DNA from: Caulobacter sp031457805
Lineage (GTDB): Bacteria; Pseudomonadota; Alphaproteobacteria; Caulobacterales; Caulobacteraceae
Reading direction: 5' to 3'
DNA: 64,000 nt
NCBI RefSeq assembly: GCF_031457805.1
Contig: NZ_JAVDXI010000002.1
Span: 496,001-560,000, forward strand
Made by a program: the position numbers and the translations under genes. The notes beneath the pieces are model-generated. The model searched no databases. It saw only the letters and a program-made list of their open reading frames with translations, and was not told where the DNA came from. This document shows, piece by piece, positions 1-8,233 of this stretch (position 1 is its first letter; every line of letters begins with the position of its first letter).

Positions 1-887
1 AGCCCGGTGGGCAGCTGACCATCACGACCGATGTCGAGAACTATCCGGGCTTCGCCGACGTCATCCAGGGCCCCTGGCTGATGGACCAGATGCGGGCCCA
101 GGCCGAGCATGTCGGCACCGAGTTCGTCAGCGACATCGTCACCAGCGTCGACCTGTCCAAGCGCCCGTTCACGGTGAAGACCGACAGCGGCCAGGACTGG
201 ATCGCCGAGACGATCATCATCGCCACCGGCGCCCAGGCCAAGTGGCTGGGCCTGGACAGCGAAGCCAAGTTCCAGGGCTTCGGCGTCAGCGCCTGCGCCA
301 CCTGCGACGGCTTCTTCTATCGCAATAAGGACGTCATCGTGGTCGGCGGCGGCAACACGGCCGTGGAAGAGGCCCTGTTCCTGACGAGCTTCGCCAGCAA
401 GGTGACCCTGGTGCACCGCAAGGACGAGCTGCGGGCCGAGAAGATCTTGCAAGAGCGCCTCCTGGCCCATCCGAAGATCGAGGTGATCTGGGACAGCGTT
501 ATCGACGAGGTCCTGGGCCAGACCGATCCCATGGGCGTCACCGGCGCCCGTCTGAAGAACGTCAAGACCGGCGAGACCCAGGAGGTCGCCGCCGACGGGG
601 TGTTCATCGCTATCGGCCACGCGCCGTCGTCGGAGCTGTTCGCCGGCCAGCTGGAGACCGGTCCGGGCGGCTATCTGAAGGTGAAGCCGGGCACGGCATC
701 GACGGCGATCGAGGGCGTCTACGCCGCCGGCGACGTCACCGACGACGTCTATCGCCAAGCCGTCACCGCCGCCGGCATGGGCTGCATGGCCGCCCTGGAG
801 GCCGTGCGCTTCCTGGCCGAGGAAGACCACAAGGCCGCCCACCACCCGATCAGCCACGAAGAGGCCAACAAGATCGGGGTCTGGTGA
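1..887 (+). CDS. trxB: Thioredoxin reductase, 5' end outside window
   Basis: NADPH-dependent flavoenzyme that reduces thioredoxin in the cytoplasm. The reading frame is open from base 3, where it already encodes the GGQLTITTDVENYPGF segment that follows the N-terminal FAD-binding motif, so only the first few dozen residues are missing. The redox centre is visible as CATC (bases about 294-305), followed by the NADPH-binding motif GGGNTAVEEA and the C-terminal FAD motif GVYAAGDVTDD. The first in-frame ATG inside the window (base 81) is internal and is not the true start. It stands alone here, with a converging lipoprotein gene 14 bases downstream. Confidence 0.96.
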   Translation, partial: PGGQLTITTDVENYPGFADVIQGPWLMDQMRAQAEHVGTEFVSDIVTSVDLSKRPFTVKTDSGQDWIAETIIIATGAQAKWLGLDSEAKFQGFGVSACATCDGFFYRNKDVIVVGGGNTAVEEALFLTSFASKVTLVHRKDELRAEKILQERLLAHPKIEVIWDSVIDEVLGQTDPMGVTGARLKNVKTGETQEVAADGVFIAIGHAPSSELFAGQLETGPGGYLKVKPGTASTAIEGVYAAGDVTDDVYRQAVTAAGMGCMAALEAVRFLAEEDHKAAHHPISHEEANKIGVW

Positions 888-901
888 GGGTTTAGCGCCC
901 C

Positions 902-2143
902 CTAGTTCAACGGATTGAGCAGACTCGGCGGCCGAGGCTTGGGCTTTGGCGGCGGAGCCGGCGGCGCGGGCGGGGCCTCGGCCGTCGGCGGTTGCGGCCC
1001 GGCGACCGCTTCCAGCGCCTTGTTGATCCGCGCGATCTCGTCTGCGGTCGGGATCCGGCGGCCGGCCACGGTGCCTTGCACCGTCACCCGCTCGCCGGTC
1101 GGCGAGTTGGCGTCGGGCACCGCCACCAGCTTGGCGTCGGGCAGGACGAGGTTCGAAACCCCCAACATCTGGGCGGCCGCCCCCGTTGCGACCGTCGTGG
1201 CGGCGGCCGGCGCGGTCTGAGCCGCCAGCACCTCGGCCGGGGCGGCCTCCAGCGTGCGGGGGTCGGCGGCCATCAGGATATCGGCGCTGACCGTCTCATT
1301 GCCCGAATAGCGGCCTCTGAAGGCCTGGAGGGTGCCGGACGGCCCGGTCCAGCGATAGAAGACGTGCTGGCCGAACTGCTTGAGCTTGACCAGGGTCGGC
1401 GCCCAGTAGGGCGAGACGTAGTCGGCGTGATAGTGGGTGGCCACGCCCACAGGCTTGAACACGAAACCGTTCAGGGCGCGCTTGGCCACCGCCTGGGCGT
1501 TGGCCCAGATCGCTGGCACCGGCGCGCGCGCCAGCGAGCCGTCGCAGGCGAAGCTGAACTGGCAGCCCGTGGTGCGCGCCGCGCCTTCGTAGATCACGCC
1601 GCAGATCGACTTCGGGTAGCCGGGATGGCGCATGCGGTTGATCACCGTCTGGGCCACGGCCATCTGCCCCTCGCCGGGCTCAAACCCGGCCTCATAGTAG
1701 ACCGCCTGGGTCAGGCACTGCAGCGCCCGGGCGCGCGCGTCGGCCGTGCCCGTCAGGACGAACGGCTTGGCGACCTCAAGCTCCTCATCGATCGTCGGCC
1801 GCAGCGCATTGATCAACCGCGCGGCCTCGAAGTCCGGATCCCGATCGCCGAGGCGCGGAATGTCCTTCAGGCGGATCACTTCCCAGCCGGGCACCCGCCC
1901 CCAGTAGTCTGTGTGCGGGCGCGGGTCGTGCCGCCGCGCCAGCGCCAGCATGGCCGGATCCATGTTGGCGACATAGCGCTGGAGGCCCCGCTCGCTGAAG
2001 CTGGCGGTGACGCGCATCAGGCCCGCGTCGCGGCCGGAGCCTGCGGGGATGTAGTAGGTCGCGCATGCCGAAAGGCCGCACACCACCCCAAGGGCGGTGA
2101 CGGCCTTCCAGGCTTGCGGCTGGGTCAGAGTGTCCGCCCGCAC
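902..2143 (-). CDS. Cell-wall hydrolase, SleB-type, lipoprotein
   Basis: Predicted peptidoglycan hydrolase of the SleB/Hydrolase_2 family, 413 residues, probably acting in the periplasm. The N-terminus has a hydrophobic stretch and the lipobox LSAC (Cys about residue 27), so it is likely lipid-anchored. The Hydrolase_2 domain covers about residues 160-265: AVYYEAGFEPGEGQMAVAQT, then VINRMRHP, then THYHADYVSPYW, which matches the family order E, H, H and W. The C-terminal 60 residues are a Pro/Ala-rich low-complexity tail. The start is GTG without a clear Shine-Dalgarno, chosen because it gives a proper lipoprotein signal. It lies 9 bases downstream of dps on the same strand. Confidence 0.85.
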   Translation of the reverse strand: MRADTLTQPQAWKAVTALGVVCGLSACATYYIPAGSGRDAGLMRVTASFSERGLQRYVANMDPAMLALARRHDPRPHTDYWGRVPGWEVIRLKDIPRLGDRDPDFEAARLINALRPTIDEELEVAKPFVLTGTADARARALQCLTQAVYYEAGFEPGEGQMAVAQTVINRMRHPGYPKSICGVIYEGAARTTGCQFSFACDGSLARAPVPAIWANAQAVAKRALNGFVFKPVGVATHYHADYVSPYWAPTLVKLKQFGQHVFYRWTGPSGTLQAFRGRYSGNETVSADILMAADPRTLEAAPAEVLAAQTAPAAATTVATGAAAQMLGVSNLVLPDAKLVAVPDANSPTGERVTVQGTVAGRRIPTADEIARINKALEAVAGPQPPTAEAPPAPPAPPPKPKPRPPSLLNPLN

Positions 2144-2152
2144 GCGGGACGG

Positions 2153-2632
2153 CTACTTTACGCCGAGGGTGGAGCGCAGCATCCAGGCGTGCTTTTCGTG
2201 CGCCTGCAGCCGCTGGGTCAAAAGGTCGGCGGTGGCTTCGTCGCCCGCGTCTTCGGCGATTGGCATCGCCTCGCGCAAGGTGCGGATGACGGTCTCGTTG
2301 TCGGCCTTCAGTTCCCCGATCATGCCTTCCCAGTCCTGCTCGGGATCGCCGTCCTTGAGGCTGGAGAGGTTGCCGAAGGCGGCGTAGCCTTGCGGGGCCA
2401 GTTCGCCCAGGGCGCGGATCCGCTCGGCGATCGCGTCCAGCGCGGCCCACTCTTCCTGGTACTGGCCTTCAAGCAGCACGTGCAGCGACTGGAAGTTCGG
2501 CCCGCGGACATTCCAGTGATAGCCGTGCGTTTTCAGATACAGGGCATAGCTGTCGGCCAACACCTTGTTGAGCGACGCAGCGATATCGGTGCGCTGTTTC
2601 GCGGTCAGCCCGGTGTTCAAAGCGGCGGCCAT
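2153..2632 (-). CDS. dps: Dps/ferritin-like DNA-protection protein
   Basis: Dps-family four-helix ferritin-like protein, 159 residues, the usual family size. It is expected to form dodecamers that oxidise and store iron and protect DNA under starvation or peroxide stress. The ferroxidase signature is visible: LYLKTHGYHWNVRGPNF at residues about 33-49, then LLEGQYQEEWAALDAIAERI, giving the conserved His, Asp and Glu ligands. The start ATG at 2632 is chosen because GGGAG lies 7 bases upstream; a longer frame to 2689 has no such support. It is divergent from the histidine kinase, sharing 74 bases of control region. Confidence 0.92.
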   Translation of the reverse strand: MAAALNTGLTAKQRTDIAASLNKVLADSYALYLKTHGYHWNVRGPNFQSLHVLLEGQYQEEWAALDAIAERIRALGELAPQGYAAFGNLSSLKDGDPEQDWEGMIGELKADNETVIRTLREAMPIAEDAGDEATADLLTQRLQAHEKHAWMLRSTLGVK

Positions 2633-2706
2633 GGTGATCTCCCGTGTTGCGTGTCTTAGGTAAGCGTGTCCATCCTCTTGGCAAGACATCTTTGCCTGGA
2701 GCGGGG

Positions 2707-5091
2707 ATGGAGAAGAAAGACAACCCGATCCGCGCCTCCGACGACCACGGACGTATCCACGCGCTGGTTAGCGCCTGGCTCATCCCTCGGGTTCCGCCGC
2801 CGGCCTGGCGGTGCGCGATCGCCGCAATCATCGGCGTGGCCATGGCCATCCTGATGCGCATCAGCCTGTTGGGGTTGAGCGGGGGCGTGGGCGCGACCCA
2901 ACCCTTCTTCCCGGCCATCATGCTGGTCACGCTCTACGCGGGTTGGCGTTGGGGCGTGATCCCCACCCTCGCCGGCGCGGTCTTCGGCTGGTGGCTCTGG
3001 GGCGGGCGCTACGGCGAACCGCTGACCAGCGACGAGCTGTCGACCATGGTCATCTATCTGATCTGCGGCGCGATGGTCGTGGCGGTCGCCGAAGGGCTGC
3101 GGGGTGCGATGCACGGCCTGGCCAGCGCTCGCGCCGAACGGGCCGACGCCGAGGCCAGGCTGCGGGTCACCCAGACGGCTGCGGGCGTGGGCCCGTGGGA
3201 CTATGACCTGGCCACCGGCGAACTTTACCTGTCGCCAGCCGCCCGACGAAACCTGGGCATCCCGGAAAATGCCGACATCATCCTGGCCGACCTGCCTCGC
3301 TTCGTGCATCCCGACGACCGGGCGATGACGGAAGCCGTGGTGTTCGGCGGGTTGAACAATCTGACGGACTACGAGGTCGAGTACCGCCTGGCCGACACCA
3401 GCAATGGCGAGCGCTGGGTGCACGGGCGGGGCGAGGTGCTGCGCGACGCGACCGGCCGACCTGTGCGGATGATCGGCCTGAACTTCGATGTCACCAATCG
3501 CCGCCGCGCCGAAGCCGAGGTGCGCGAGAGCGAGGCGCGGTTCCGGGCCCTGGCCGACAGCGCCCCGGCCTTGATGTGGGTGACGCGCCCCGGCGGCGTG
3601 CGCGAGTTCGTCAACAACGCCTATGTCGCCTTTGCGGGCCTTACCTATGACGAAGCCCTCAACCTCGACTGGCGGACCCGGATCTTTCCGGAAGACCTGC
3701 CGCGCCTGCTCAAGGAGCAGGTGGCCGGAGAGGCCTCGCGCAAGCCGTTCAGCCTCGAGGCGCGGTATCGTCGCGCGGACGGCGAATGGCGCTGGCTGAA
3801 GTCGTTCTCGCAGCCGCGCCATGACCCCTCCGGCGCGTTCGCCGGCTTCATCGGCATGGCTTTCGACACGACCGAGGCCAAGCAGGCCGAGGCCAATCTG
3901 ACCGGCATGAACGAGCTTCTGGAGGAGCGGGTCGCCGCCGCGGTCGCCGAGCGTGACGTGGCCCAGGCGGCCCTGCTGCAGTCGCAGAAGCTGGAGGCCA
4001 TCGGCCAGCTGACCGGCGGCGTCGCCCACGACTTCAACAATCTGCTGACAGTGATCATCGGCGCCCTGGACGTGGTCGAGCGCCACCCCGACGACGCCCG
4101 GCGCCGCGAGCGCATGGTCGGCGCGGCCCTGGCGGCGGCCAAGCGCGGCGAGAAGCTCACCCAGCACCTGCTGGCCTTCGCGCGGCGCCAGCCCCTGAAG
4201 CCGGAGGTGTGCCGCGTGGACCGGCTGATCGCCGAGAGCGAGGGGCTGCTCAAGCGCGCGCTGGGGGACGCCTACACCTTCCATCTGCGCCTGGGCGCGG
4301 GGGTTCGCAGCGCCCGCATCGACGCGGGTCAGTTCGAAGCCGCCCTGCTCAACCTGGTGGTCAACGCCCGCGACGCCACCCCGCCCGGCGGCGAAGTCAG
4401 CATCGAGTCCCGTCCGGTGATCCTGGACCGCCGCGACGGTGAGCTGGAACCCGGCCAGTATCTGCGTATCGCCGTCCGCGACACCGGCTCAGGCATGGAC
4501 CCAGCGACCATCGCCCGGGCGGTCGAGCCGTTCTTCACCACCAAGCCGCCGGGCGAAGGCACGGGCCTGGGTCTGTCGCAAGTGTATGGCTTCGCCCGCC
4601 AGAGCGGTGGCTCGGTGCTGATCGAGAGCACGCCGGGACAAGGCGCGACCGTCGCCCTGCTGCTGCCGGTCAGCGAAGGCGATACGGCGAGTGAAAGCCT
4701 GCCTCGCGTAGACCATATCGGCGCCCAGACGCCGTCTCGCGTACTGCTGGTGGAGGATGACCCCCAGGTCGCCGAGCTGGTCGACGCCATGTTGCATGAC
4801 CTCGGGCACTCGGTCGTCCGCGCCAGCGGGGTCGATGAAGCCCTCTCGCGCCTGGATCAGGACGACGGCATCCAGCTGGTGCTGAGCGACGTGATCATGC
4901 CGGGCGGCAAGAGCGGCGTGGATCTGGCCGAGCAATTGGCCGCCACACGTCCGGGTCTGCCGGTGGTGCTGTGCTCGGGCTATACAGGCGGCGACCAGAG
5001 CCGAGCCCGGGCGGGCGACTGGCCCTTCATCAGCAAGCCGTTCTCGCTGGAGACCCTGGCCCAGGCCCTGGCGCAGGCGCGGCCGCACTAG
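2707..5091 (+). CDS. Hybrid histidine kinase (DUF4118-PAS-PAS-HK-REC)
   Basis: Membrane-bound hybrid sensor kinase, 794 residues. The N-terminal 140 residues hold about three membrane segments in a DUF4118/MASE-like arrangement (PFFPAIMLVTLYAGWRWG). Two PAS domains follow at about residues 150-270 and 275-400. The dimerisation domain carries the phospho-acceptor His in GQLTGGVAHDFNNLL, the ATPase domain has NLVVNARDATPPGG and GTGLGLSQVYGF, and a C-terminal receiver has VLLVEDDPQ and the phospho-Asp in LVLSDVIMPG. This order matches the blue-light/energy-sensing hybrid kinases common in Caulobacter. The start at 2707 is preferred because GGAG lies just upstream; an upstream GTG at 2644 is less likely. 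No partner regulator is adjacent. Confidence 0.88.
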   Translation: MEKKDNPIRASDDHGRIHALVSAWLIPRVPPPAWRCAIAAIIGVAMAILMRISLLGLSGGVGATQPFFPAIMLVTLYAGWRWGVIPTLAGAVFGWWLWGGRYGEPLTSDELSTMVIYLICGAMVVAVAEGLRGAMHGLASARAERADAEARLRVTQTAAGVGPWDYDLATGELYLSPAARRNLGIPENADIILADLPRFVHPDDRAMTEAVVFGGLNNLTDYEVEYRLADTSNGERWVHGRGEVLRDATGRPVRMIGLNFDVTNRRRAEAEVRESEARFRALADSAPALMWVTRPGGVREFVNNAYVAFAGLTYDEALNLDWRTRIFPEDLPRLLKEQVAGEASRKPFSLEARYRRADGEWRWLKSFSQPRHDPSGAFAGFIGMAFDTTEAKQAEANLTGMNELLEERVAAAVAERDVAQAALLQSQKLEAIGQLTGGVAHDFNNLLTVIIGALDVVERHPDDARRRERMVGAALAAAKRGEKLTQHLLAFARRQPLKPEVCRVDRLIAESEGLLKRALGDAYTFHLRLGAGVRSARIDAGQFEAALLNLVVNARDATPPGGEVSIESRPVILDRRDGELEPGQYLRIAVRDTGSGMDPATIARAVEPFFTTKPPGEGTGLGLSQVYGFARQSGGSVLIESTPGQGATVALLLPVSEGDTASESLPRVDHIGAQTPSRVLLVEDDPQVAELVDAMLHDLGHSVVRASGVDEALSRLDQDDGIQLVLSDVIMPGGKSGVDLAEQLAATRPGLPVVLCSGYTGGDQSRARAGDWPFISKPFSLETLAQALAQARPH

Positions 5092-5140
5092 AGCCTTTAG
5101 CCTGAAATCGGAATCGATTTCAGGCGTTAAAAAGGCTCTA
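5089..5140. repeat. Palindromic intergenic element A
   Basis: A 52-base imperfect inverted repeat: outer arms TAGAGCCTTT and AAAGGCTCTA, inner arms CCTGAAATCG and CGATTTCAGG. It starts within the stop codon of the kinase gene. Elements of this kind, with an AATCGATT-type core, recur between genes in alphaproteobacteria. It could act as a transcript end, but no long U tract follows. Confidence 0.8.
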
Positions 5141-5153
5141 AATCAAACACTTT

Positions 5154-5200
5154 GAGCGTGAGAATAGCCGAAACCGGTTCCCACTTTCGGCCTCACGCTC
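5154..5200. repeat. Palindromic intergenic element B
   Basis: A 47-base inverted repeat with outer arms GAGCGTGAG and CTCACGCTC and inner arms CCGAAA and TTTCGG around ACCGGTTCCCAC. It resembles the palindromic elements with an ACCGGTTCCCACTTTTCGG core that are dispersed in rhizobial and related genomes. It sits 13 bases from element A, between the stop codons of convergent genes. Confidence 0.8.
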
Positions 5201-5207
5201 TGACGGT

Positions 5208-5543
5208 TCAGGCGCGGTCGCCCAGCAGCACCTGGTGCATGTCGCCCTTCGAGCGCGACAGGGCGATCAGGAGATAGATCGACAGGAACAGCATCCCGCC
5301 GAACACCGCCAGCACGCCTAGACCAAGGGCCGCGGGACGGAAGCGGCCGCGCCAAGAGACCCACAGGCCCGACAGCAGAAGAAAGCAGAAGAACTCGAGG
5401 TTGAACTGCCCCGGCCAGCCCATGGCGGCCATGTCGCCGAAGAAGATCGGGACTAGGTTCCAGCCGTGGTTGGCGATGGTGACGCTGGTGTAGCCGACGA
5501 TGACGACCAGGCAGGTCAGCAGGAACAGGCGAAACGGGATCAC
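5208..5543 (-). CDS. Small integral membrane protein
   Basis: A 111-residue protein with three or four predicted membrane segments, for example LFLLTCLVVIVGYTSVTIA near the N-terminus and LGLGVLAVFGGMLFLSIYLL near the C-terminus. I do not recognise a characterised family. Its start ATG overlaps the stop of the upstream membrane gene by four bases (ATGA), so the two are translationally coupled and form one operon. The operon is divergent from a TetR gene, which suggests a role in exporting or handling the TetR ligand, but this is inference from position only. Confidence 0.75.
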   Translation of the reverse strand: MIPFRLFLLTCLVVIVGYTSVTIANHGWNLVPIFFGDMAAMGWPGQFNLEFFCFLLLSGLWVSWRGRFRPAALGLGVLAVFGGMLFLSIYLLIALSRSKGDMHQVLLGDRA

Positions 5544-5956
5544 CGGACGGTCTCCTTCGAGGCGTTGGCGACGCGGACTTCAAGGAACAGGCAGCGGGCC
5601 ATCATGGCCAGAAGGCCGATCGAGCCGCCGGCCAGCACGGCCAGCATCCAGGGGATTGGCCGCATGCCCACCGCCCGAGCGCGCGGCAGCAGCAGCGCGG
5701 CGGCGACTCCCGCCGCGAGCAGAAGATCGCACCAGATCTGCGCGCCCCACGGCCCGCGCAGGTGCTCGTTCCAGAAGCCGAGCGGCCCGGCCTTGACGAT
5801 GACGTCGACGGTGAGGCCGAAGAACAGGATCGAAAGAATCGCCGGGACGATCCAGGCGCGCGGGCCGAGGTTCGGCTTGGCGGCCATAACCCAAAAGGCG
5901 GCCAGCAAGCCTAGGGCTGCGCTGGCGGGCAGGATGGCGTACACGGACTCAGGCAT
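5540..5956 (-). CDS. Integral membrane protein, TetR-linked operon
   Basis: A 138-residue protein with four predicted membrane segments. The loop FWNEHLRGPWGAQIWCDLLL, between segments two and three, carries the polar residues most likely to be functional. No characterised family is recognised. It is the first gene of a two-gene operon whose promoter region contains two perfect 20-base palindromes shared with the divergent tetR, so its expression is probably repressed by that TetR protein until a ligand binds. Confidence 0.75.
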   Translation of the reverse strand: MPESVYAILPASAALGLLAAFWVMAAKPNLGPRAWIVPAILSILFFGLTVDVIVKAGPLGFWNEHLRGPWGAQIWCDLLLAAGVAAALLLPRARAVGMRPIPWMLAVLAGGSIGLLAMMARCLFLEVRVANASKETVR

Positions 5957-5964
5957 CGGAACCT

Positions 5965-5984
5965 CATGTAGCGATTGCTACATG
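5965..5984. promoter_or_regulatory. TetR-type operator 1
   Basis: Perfect palindrome CATGTAGC-GATT-GCTACATG, upstream of the membrane operon start at 5956. It shares the half-site TGTAGC with the second palindrome, whose centre lies 28 bases away. Location and symmetry fit an operator for the divergent TetR protein. Confidence 0.75.
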
Positions 5985-5992
5985 ACTAGCGT

Positions 5993-6012
5993 ATTGTAGC
6001 GAGCGCTACAAT
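5993..6012. promoter_or_regulatory. TetR-type operator 2
   Basis: Perfect palindrome ATTGTAGCG-AG-CGCTACAAT, ending 12 bases before the tetR start codon. It shares the TGTAGC half-site with operator 1. It would place the repressor over the tetR promoter, giving autorepression. Confidence 0.75.
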
Positions 6013-6024
6013 CGGAAAGGCGGC

Positions 6025-6579
6025 ATGAACGTTCGGGACGAACAGCGCGCGCGCGTGATCGCGGTCCTGGCCAACCACCTGCTGGCCACCGGCCTGTCGC
6101 AAGCCAGCCTGCGCCAACTGGCGGCGGCGGCCGGGGTCAGCGACCGGATGCTGCTCTACTACTTCGCCGACAAGACCGAGGTCCTGGCCCAGGCCATGCA
6201 GAGCCTGGCCGGCGGCATGGCCGCAAAGCTTGAAACCGCCCTGCCCGCCGACCAGCGCCTGTCACAGGCCGCGCTGACGGCGAAGGCCGCCCGGCTGGTC
6301 GTGGATCCGGTGTTCCGACCGTTCATGCGCTTGTGGGTCGAGGCCATCGCCGCGGCCGCACGTGGGGAGCCGCCGTTCGCCGAGATCGCCCGCCAGATCG
6401 GCGAAGGGTTCCTGGTCTGGATCGAGGCGCGGCTGGACCCGGCCAAGGTACCCGACCGGCCCGGCGCGGCCGCGACGATCCTGGCCCTGCTGGACGGATT
6501 GGCCCTGCTGGAGGTCTGCGGCGGCGAGGCGCGGGTGCAGAGCGCCGTGACGGCGCTGGAAGCCGCGAGTCTGGGGTAG
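6025..6579 (+). CDS. TetR/AcrR family transcriptional regulator
   Basis: DNA-binding repressor, 184 residues. The N-terminal helix-turn-helix is SQASLRQLAAAAGVSDRMLLYYFADKTEVL in outline (residues about 26-57), with the family-typical LLYYFADK at the end of the recognition helix. The C-terminal ligand-binding domain has no recognisable subfamily. The start ATG follows GGAAAGG by five bases. It is divergent from a two-gene membrane operon, and twin palindromes in the 68-base spacer are its likely operators, so it probably controls both directions. Confidence 0.9.
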   Translation: MNVRDEQRARVIAVLANHLLATGLSQASLRQLAAAAGVSDRMLLYYFADKTEVLAQAMQSLAGGMAAKLETALPADQRLSQAALTAKAARLVVDPVFRPFMRLWVEAIAAAARGEPPFAEIARQIGEGFLVWIEARLDPAKVPDRPGAAATILALLDGLALLEVCGGEARVQSAVTALEAASLG

Positions 6580-6621
6580 AGGCCGCTTTCGCTCAGACAC
6601 GCGCGGGCCCATATCCATCTT

Positions 6622-7008
6622 ATGGCCTCCGCAACCGCCCAAGACCCGCGCCTGACCGTCTGGTTCGACGGCGCGTGCCCGCTCTGCCTGCGCGAGATCG
6701 CCCTGATGAAGCGCCTGGATCGCCGGGGCGTCATCCAGTTCGTCGACGTGGCGAGCGAGGACGCGGTCTGCCCCATCGATCGCGTCGAGCTGCTGGCCCG
6801 CTTCCACGCCCGAGAGGACGGCCGGCTGCTGTCCGGCGCGGCGGCCTTCGCGGCGATGTGGCGCGCGATCCCGTTGCTGCGGCCGTTCGGACAAATCGCC
6901 CGCGCGCCCTGGGCGCTGAAGATCCTGGAGGCGCTTTACGTGCGCTTCCTGCGCGTGCGACCCAGACTGCAGCGCCTGGTGGCCGGCTCTATCGCCAAGC
7001 GTAGTTGA
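6622..7008 (+). CDS. DCC-family (DUF393) thiol-disulfide oxidoreductase
   Basis: A 128-residue member of the DCC1-like family, named after its conserved Asp-Cys-Cys residues. The motif is visible at residues about 15-23 as FDGACPLCLREI, a thioredoxin-like CPLC arrangement with the Asp just before it. The family is predicted to be a thiol-disulfide oxidoreductase but is poorly characterised. It lies 42 bases after tetR and its stop overlaps the 3' end of the converging oxygenase gene by 20 bases. Confidence 0.85.
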   Translation: MASATAQDPRLTVWFDGACPLCLREIALMKRLDRRGVIQFVDVASEDAVCPIDRVELLARFHAREDGRLLSGAAAFAAMWRAIPLLRPFGQIARAPWALKILEALYVRFLRVRPRLQRLVAGSIAKRS

Positions 7009-7609
7009 AGCTGACGCTGATCCGCTGCTCGTCGGCCTGGTTGGGCGTCACCTCGTGGCGCAGCCAGCTCTCCCACATCAGGATCGCCCCGGGCGCCGGC
7101 CGGACATAGACGAACGGCTGCAGACCCTCGGGCGCGTCGGCCTCACGGGTCGGGGCGGCCATCATCATCGGCAGGCGCGGATCCTCGAACTTGATGGCCG
7201 AGGCGCCCGGCGGGATGGTCACATAGACCGTGCCGGAGATGACGCTGTGCGGGTGGATATGGCCGGTGTGCTGGCCGCCCGGCTCCAGGATGTTGATCCA
7301 GAAGCTGTCCATGACCAGCTTCCCCGCGCCCAGATCGAAGCACAGGGTCTTGGCGAAGGCGGCCGCGTGCTTGTCGAGCTTCTTCTTCAGCTCGGCGAAC
7401 AGGCTGTCGCGCAGCGGCAGGTCGTTGAGCGAGGCGTAGGAGGTGTAGCCCAGATACCCCTTGTTATAGGCCCAGGCCTGACCGGCCTCGTCCTCCTCGG
7501 CGATGGCGACGCAGGCGTCGTGCAGGTCGTCGATAAATACGTCAAAGCCCTTCTCGCCGGCCAGGGAGGCCTCATAGAGCGGGGTGACGAACAGGCTGCG
7601 TGGGGTCAT
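6989..7609 (-). CDS. 2OG-Fe(II) oxygenase family protein
   Basis: A 206-residue protein of the putative 2-oxoglutarate/Fe(II) oxygenase group related to TIGR02466. The jelly-roll core shows GGQHTGHIHPHSVISGTVYV with the first metal His, a later RHEVTPN with the distal His, and QRISVSFNYAW with the Arg expected to bind 2-oxoglutarate. The substrate is unknown. The start ATG at 7609 gives MTPRSLFVTPLYE, a standard family N-terminus; an upstream extension is not supported. Its 3' end overlaps the DCC gene on the other strand. Confidence 0.82.
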   Translation of the reverse strand: MTPRSLFVTPLYEASLAGEKGFDVFIDDLHDACVAIAEEDEAGQAWAYNKGYLGYTSYASLNDLPLRDSLFAELKKKLDKHAAAFAKTLCFDLGAGKLVMDSFWINILEPGGQHTGHIHPHSVISGTVYVTIPPGASAIKFEDPRLPMMMAAPTREADAPEGLQPFVYVRPAPGAILMWESWLRHEVTPNQADEQRISVSFNYAWR

Positions 7610-7662
7610 GGCGGGGTCATAGCGCGATTGACGCCCGGGCACGAAGAGAACATAGTCAGAAC

Positions 7663-7929
7663 ATGGCCGCGAGCATAACCCCGAAGATGGACGCATCGTC
7701 CGCCCAGGCCGCCGAGCAAGGCGTCGAAGTCTTCGCGCAGCAGCCGCCTTTCGTGGAACGCCCCGGCTTTGAGGACAATGAGGCCCATTGGGACGACGTC
7801 CAGCGCATCGCGGAAGAGACCGAGCGTGATGGCGGCATTCCGCTAGAGGACGTCATTCGCTGGGTGGAGTCGTGGGATACGGACACCGAACTCCCGCCGC
7901 CTGAACCGCGGCCGCGAAACGCTGGATGA
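7663..7929 (+). CDS. Putative antitoxin of ParE/RelE-type pair
   Basis: A small acidic protein, 88 residues, directly upstream of a ParE/RelE-like toxin and overlapping it by the ATGA junction at 7926-7929. The C-terminal half is strongly acidic and Pro-rich, as expected for a segment that wraps a basic toxin. A clear ribbon-helix-helix DNA-binding region is not obvious at the N-terminus; the segment around PLEDVIRWVES is the best helical part. The function is inferred mainly from the partner. The start is uncertain: 7663 is used, and 7690 is possible. Confidence 0.68.
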   Translation: MAASITPKMDASSAQAAEQGVEVFAQQPPFVERPGFEDNEAHWDDVQRIAEETERDGGIPLEDVIRWVESWDTDTELPPPEPRPRNAG

Positions 7930-8204
7930 GAACAGTCGAAATCTCGGCGGCGGCCCGCCGAGACATCGAGTATCTGCGGGCCTGGCTGGCGGCTCGCGCA
8001 CCGAACGCCTCTAAACGCGCGGTCCGGCTGATCCTCGCGACCGCCGCGACGCTCGCTGAGTTTCCGGAGCGTGGGCGCTTGATTCGCAACAATCAGAGAG
8101 AGCTCACCGTCCAATTCAGCTCGACCGGCTATGTGTTGCGATATGTCATCCATGCCGAGCGGGTCACGCTGTCGCGCGTCTTCCACAGCCTGGAACGTCG
8201 CTGA
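7926..8204 (+). CDS. ParE/RelE-superfamily toxin
   Basis: A basic 92-residue protein of the RelE/ParE superfamily. Typical features are RTVEISAAARRDIEYLRAWL at the N-terminus (first strand and the long helical hairpin), FPERGRLIRNN in the middle, and VLRYVIHAERVTLSRVFHS near the C-terminus, which is the conserved core strand pair with the terminal Arg/His. Members inhibit DNA gyrase or cleave mRNA at the ribosome; the sequence does not decide which, but the pattern is closer to ParE. It is translationally coupled to its antitoxin. Confidence 0.83.
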   Translation: MRTVEISAAARRDIEYLRAWLAARAPNASKRAVRLILATAATLAEFPERGRLIRNNQRELTVQFSSTGYVLRYVIHAERVTLSRVFHSLERR

Positions 8205-8233
8205 ACGCCCCGGACTCGCCTATATCTGCCCCC

